From NCBI GenBank assembly GCA_900073065.1, contig FJOG01000029.1:112255-169637 (forward strand): 57,383 bases of DNA, given 5' to 3'. Source of the DNA: Phialocephala subalpina (Eukaryota; Ascomycota; Leotiomycetes; Helotiales; Mollisiaceae). Every line of letters starts with the position of its first letter. The stretch's first letter is position 1. The position numbers were made by a program, and so were the translations under genes. The notes beneath the pieces are model-generated. The model was not told where the DNA came from. It worked only from the letters and a program-made list of their open reading frames with translations, and ran no database searches. Shown piece by piece: positions 56,287 to 57,383 of this stretch.

Positions 56287-57383
56287 ATGCGTCTCAATGT
56301 CTTGGCTCTCATATGGGTCGCAGCCTCGTTAGCAGCCCCCGCACCAGTGGCTTCTTTATCGGATGAGTCAAATTCGACGTCAACTAGCAGCGGCATCACC
56401 CTCGATGAACTTCAGTCGCAAGCCAATGCTAATATCCTAGCGAGTCTCGACAAGAGACACGAAGACCTAACTAGTCGAGGCCAGCCAAGCCCGTGCAACA
56501 GAAATACAGTGGCAATTCGAAAGGAATAGTACGATGACCTTACCCAGTTCCGGGTGCGCACAGGCTGACCACTTGACCACCTAGCGGGAAACTCACATCA
56601 GTAGAGAAGATCAACTATATTAACGCGGTGAAATGTCTCCAGCAGAAGTCACCGCGGACGCCGTTGTTAGCTGCCCCAGGAGTAAGAACCCGGGTTAGTC
56701 TGACCACCTCCGCTCCAAACATTCCACCTAATTTCTAAAACTTGTTGCAGTATGACGATTTTGTTGGTATGCTTCGTATCAGGCACTCGACTATTCTCTC
56801 GCATCCTCTAATTCCACACTAGCTACCCACATCAACCAAACTCTCCAGATCCATTATACTGGAAACTTTCTCTCCTGGCACCGCTATTACGTTTGGATCT
56901 ATGAGAAGGCCCTCCGTGAAGAGTGCGGCTACACTGGCTACCAGCCCTACTGGGAATGGTCTAAATACGTAGCAGCTCCACAAGATAACCCAATGCTTGA
57001 TGGCTCATCGACTTCCCTCTCAGGCAATGGAGTCTTTGTTCCCAACCGCAGCGACGTCATTCTTACTTCCCCAGGCGTCGCCTCGCTGTACCTCAAGCCG
57101 GGCCTAGGAGGCGGCTGCATCTACAACGGCCCATTTGCAAATTACACCGTGAACCTGGGTCCTATCTCGTCCGGCACCACGGGCGTCGACGGAGGCCTGG
57201 GCTATAATCCGCGCTGTCTCTCACGCGATATAAACCCCTATACCGCAGCCCGCTTTCTCACCTGGTCCGACGTCCTCTCCATAATGTCACAGACCGATAT
57301 CTACAATTTCCAGATGAACCTGCAAGGCATCCCAGGAATCGGGATCGGCGCGCATGGCGGCGGCCATTACACGGTGGGCAACG
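56287..57383 (+). pseudogene. tyrosinase, cut by the window end, with an in-frame TAG
   Basis: MRLNVLALIWVAASLAAPAP is a signal peptide. The copper-A region reads ATHINQTLQIHYTGNFLSWH with RYYVWIYEKALREECGYTG and PYWEWS, giving its His ligands. The copper-B region starts HGGGHYTVGN and runs off the window. These type-3 copper enzymes oxidise phenols to quinones; fungal secreted members of about 400 residues act on phenolics or melanin precursors. Introns fit at 56696-56751 and 56766-56821. In exon 1 the frame VAIRKE is followed by TAG (56527-56529) and then YDDLTQFR. The family has a near-invariant Trp at this point (pattern R-x-E-W), so TGG became TAG. A 37-base intron ending at this TAG would avoid the stop but would remove conserved residues. 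I call it a likely nonsense copy. Confidence 0.7.

Noticed and set aside
1..57383. CRISPR arrays, rRNA and tRNA genes, prokaryotic operons
   Set aside because: No regularly spaced repeats, no rRNA sequence and no cloverleaf recognised by eye; the genes are intron-containing fungal genes.

Overview
The window looks like nuclear DNA of a filamentous ascomycete (Pezizomycotina; a leotiomycete-like fungus is possible but is only an impression). The evidence is short GT-AG introns of about 47-120 bases inside nearly every gene, typical mould families (HET proteins, DUF6594, GH78, arylsulfotransferase, tyrosinase, C2H2 proteins), and AT-rich blocks at 1-160, 46.32-46.85 kb and 54.54-54.72 kb of the kind left by repeat-induced point mutation (RIP).

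Layout. 0.16-2.2 kb: a broken fungal hypothetical gene and a HET remnant. 2.7-26.8 kb: an accessory block built from two gene families. One encodes a very divergent Hsp70/HSPA12-like ATPase, the other a large protein with an N-terminal SANT-like region, a coiled coil, a conserved helical core and six C2H2 fingers. They occur twice as a head-to-head pair: A(-)/C(+) at 2.7-10.4 kb is decayed, B(-)/D(+) at 17.8-26.8 kb is open throughout (1,033 and 1,435 codons). Between the pairs lie two more broken zinc-finger copies, F (carrying a 686-bp hAT-like insertion with an 8-bp target duplication) and H. A fifth copy, G, decays at 43.9-45.8 kb.

28-43.2 kb is a more ordinary, largely intact block: a DUF6594 membrane protein, a small PPxY protein, a divergent HET protein, aprataxin (DNA-end repair), a secreted GH78 alpha-L-rhamnosidase-like enzyme, an arylsulfotransferase-like protein with a C-terminal membrane anchor, and an Osm1-type fumarate reductase.

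43.9-57.4 kb is accessory again: G, an AT-rich island, a small Ser-rich gene, an intact 1,000-residue C2H2 protein of a different family (E), one or two small Cys-rich genes, and a tyrosinase cut by the window end, which has an in-frame TAG where the family has Trp.

The most interesting signal is the duplicated divergent Hsp70-like/C2H2 cassette, with one live and one dead copy and scattered orphan relatives. Several inactivating codons are TGG-to-TAG or of a CAA-to-TAA type, which is what RIP (CpA to TpA) produces. The paired promoters suggest co-expression; a joint function is inference only.
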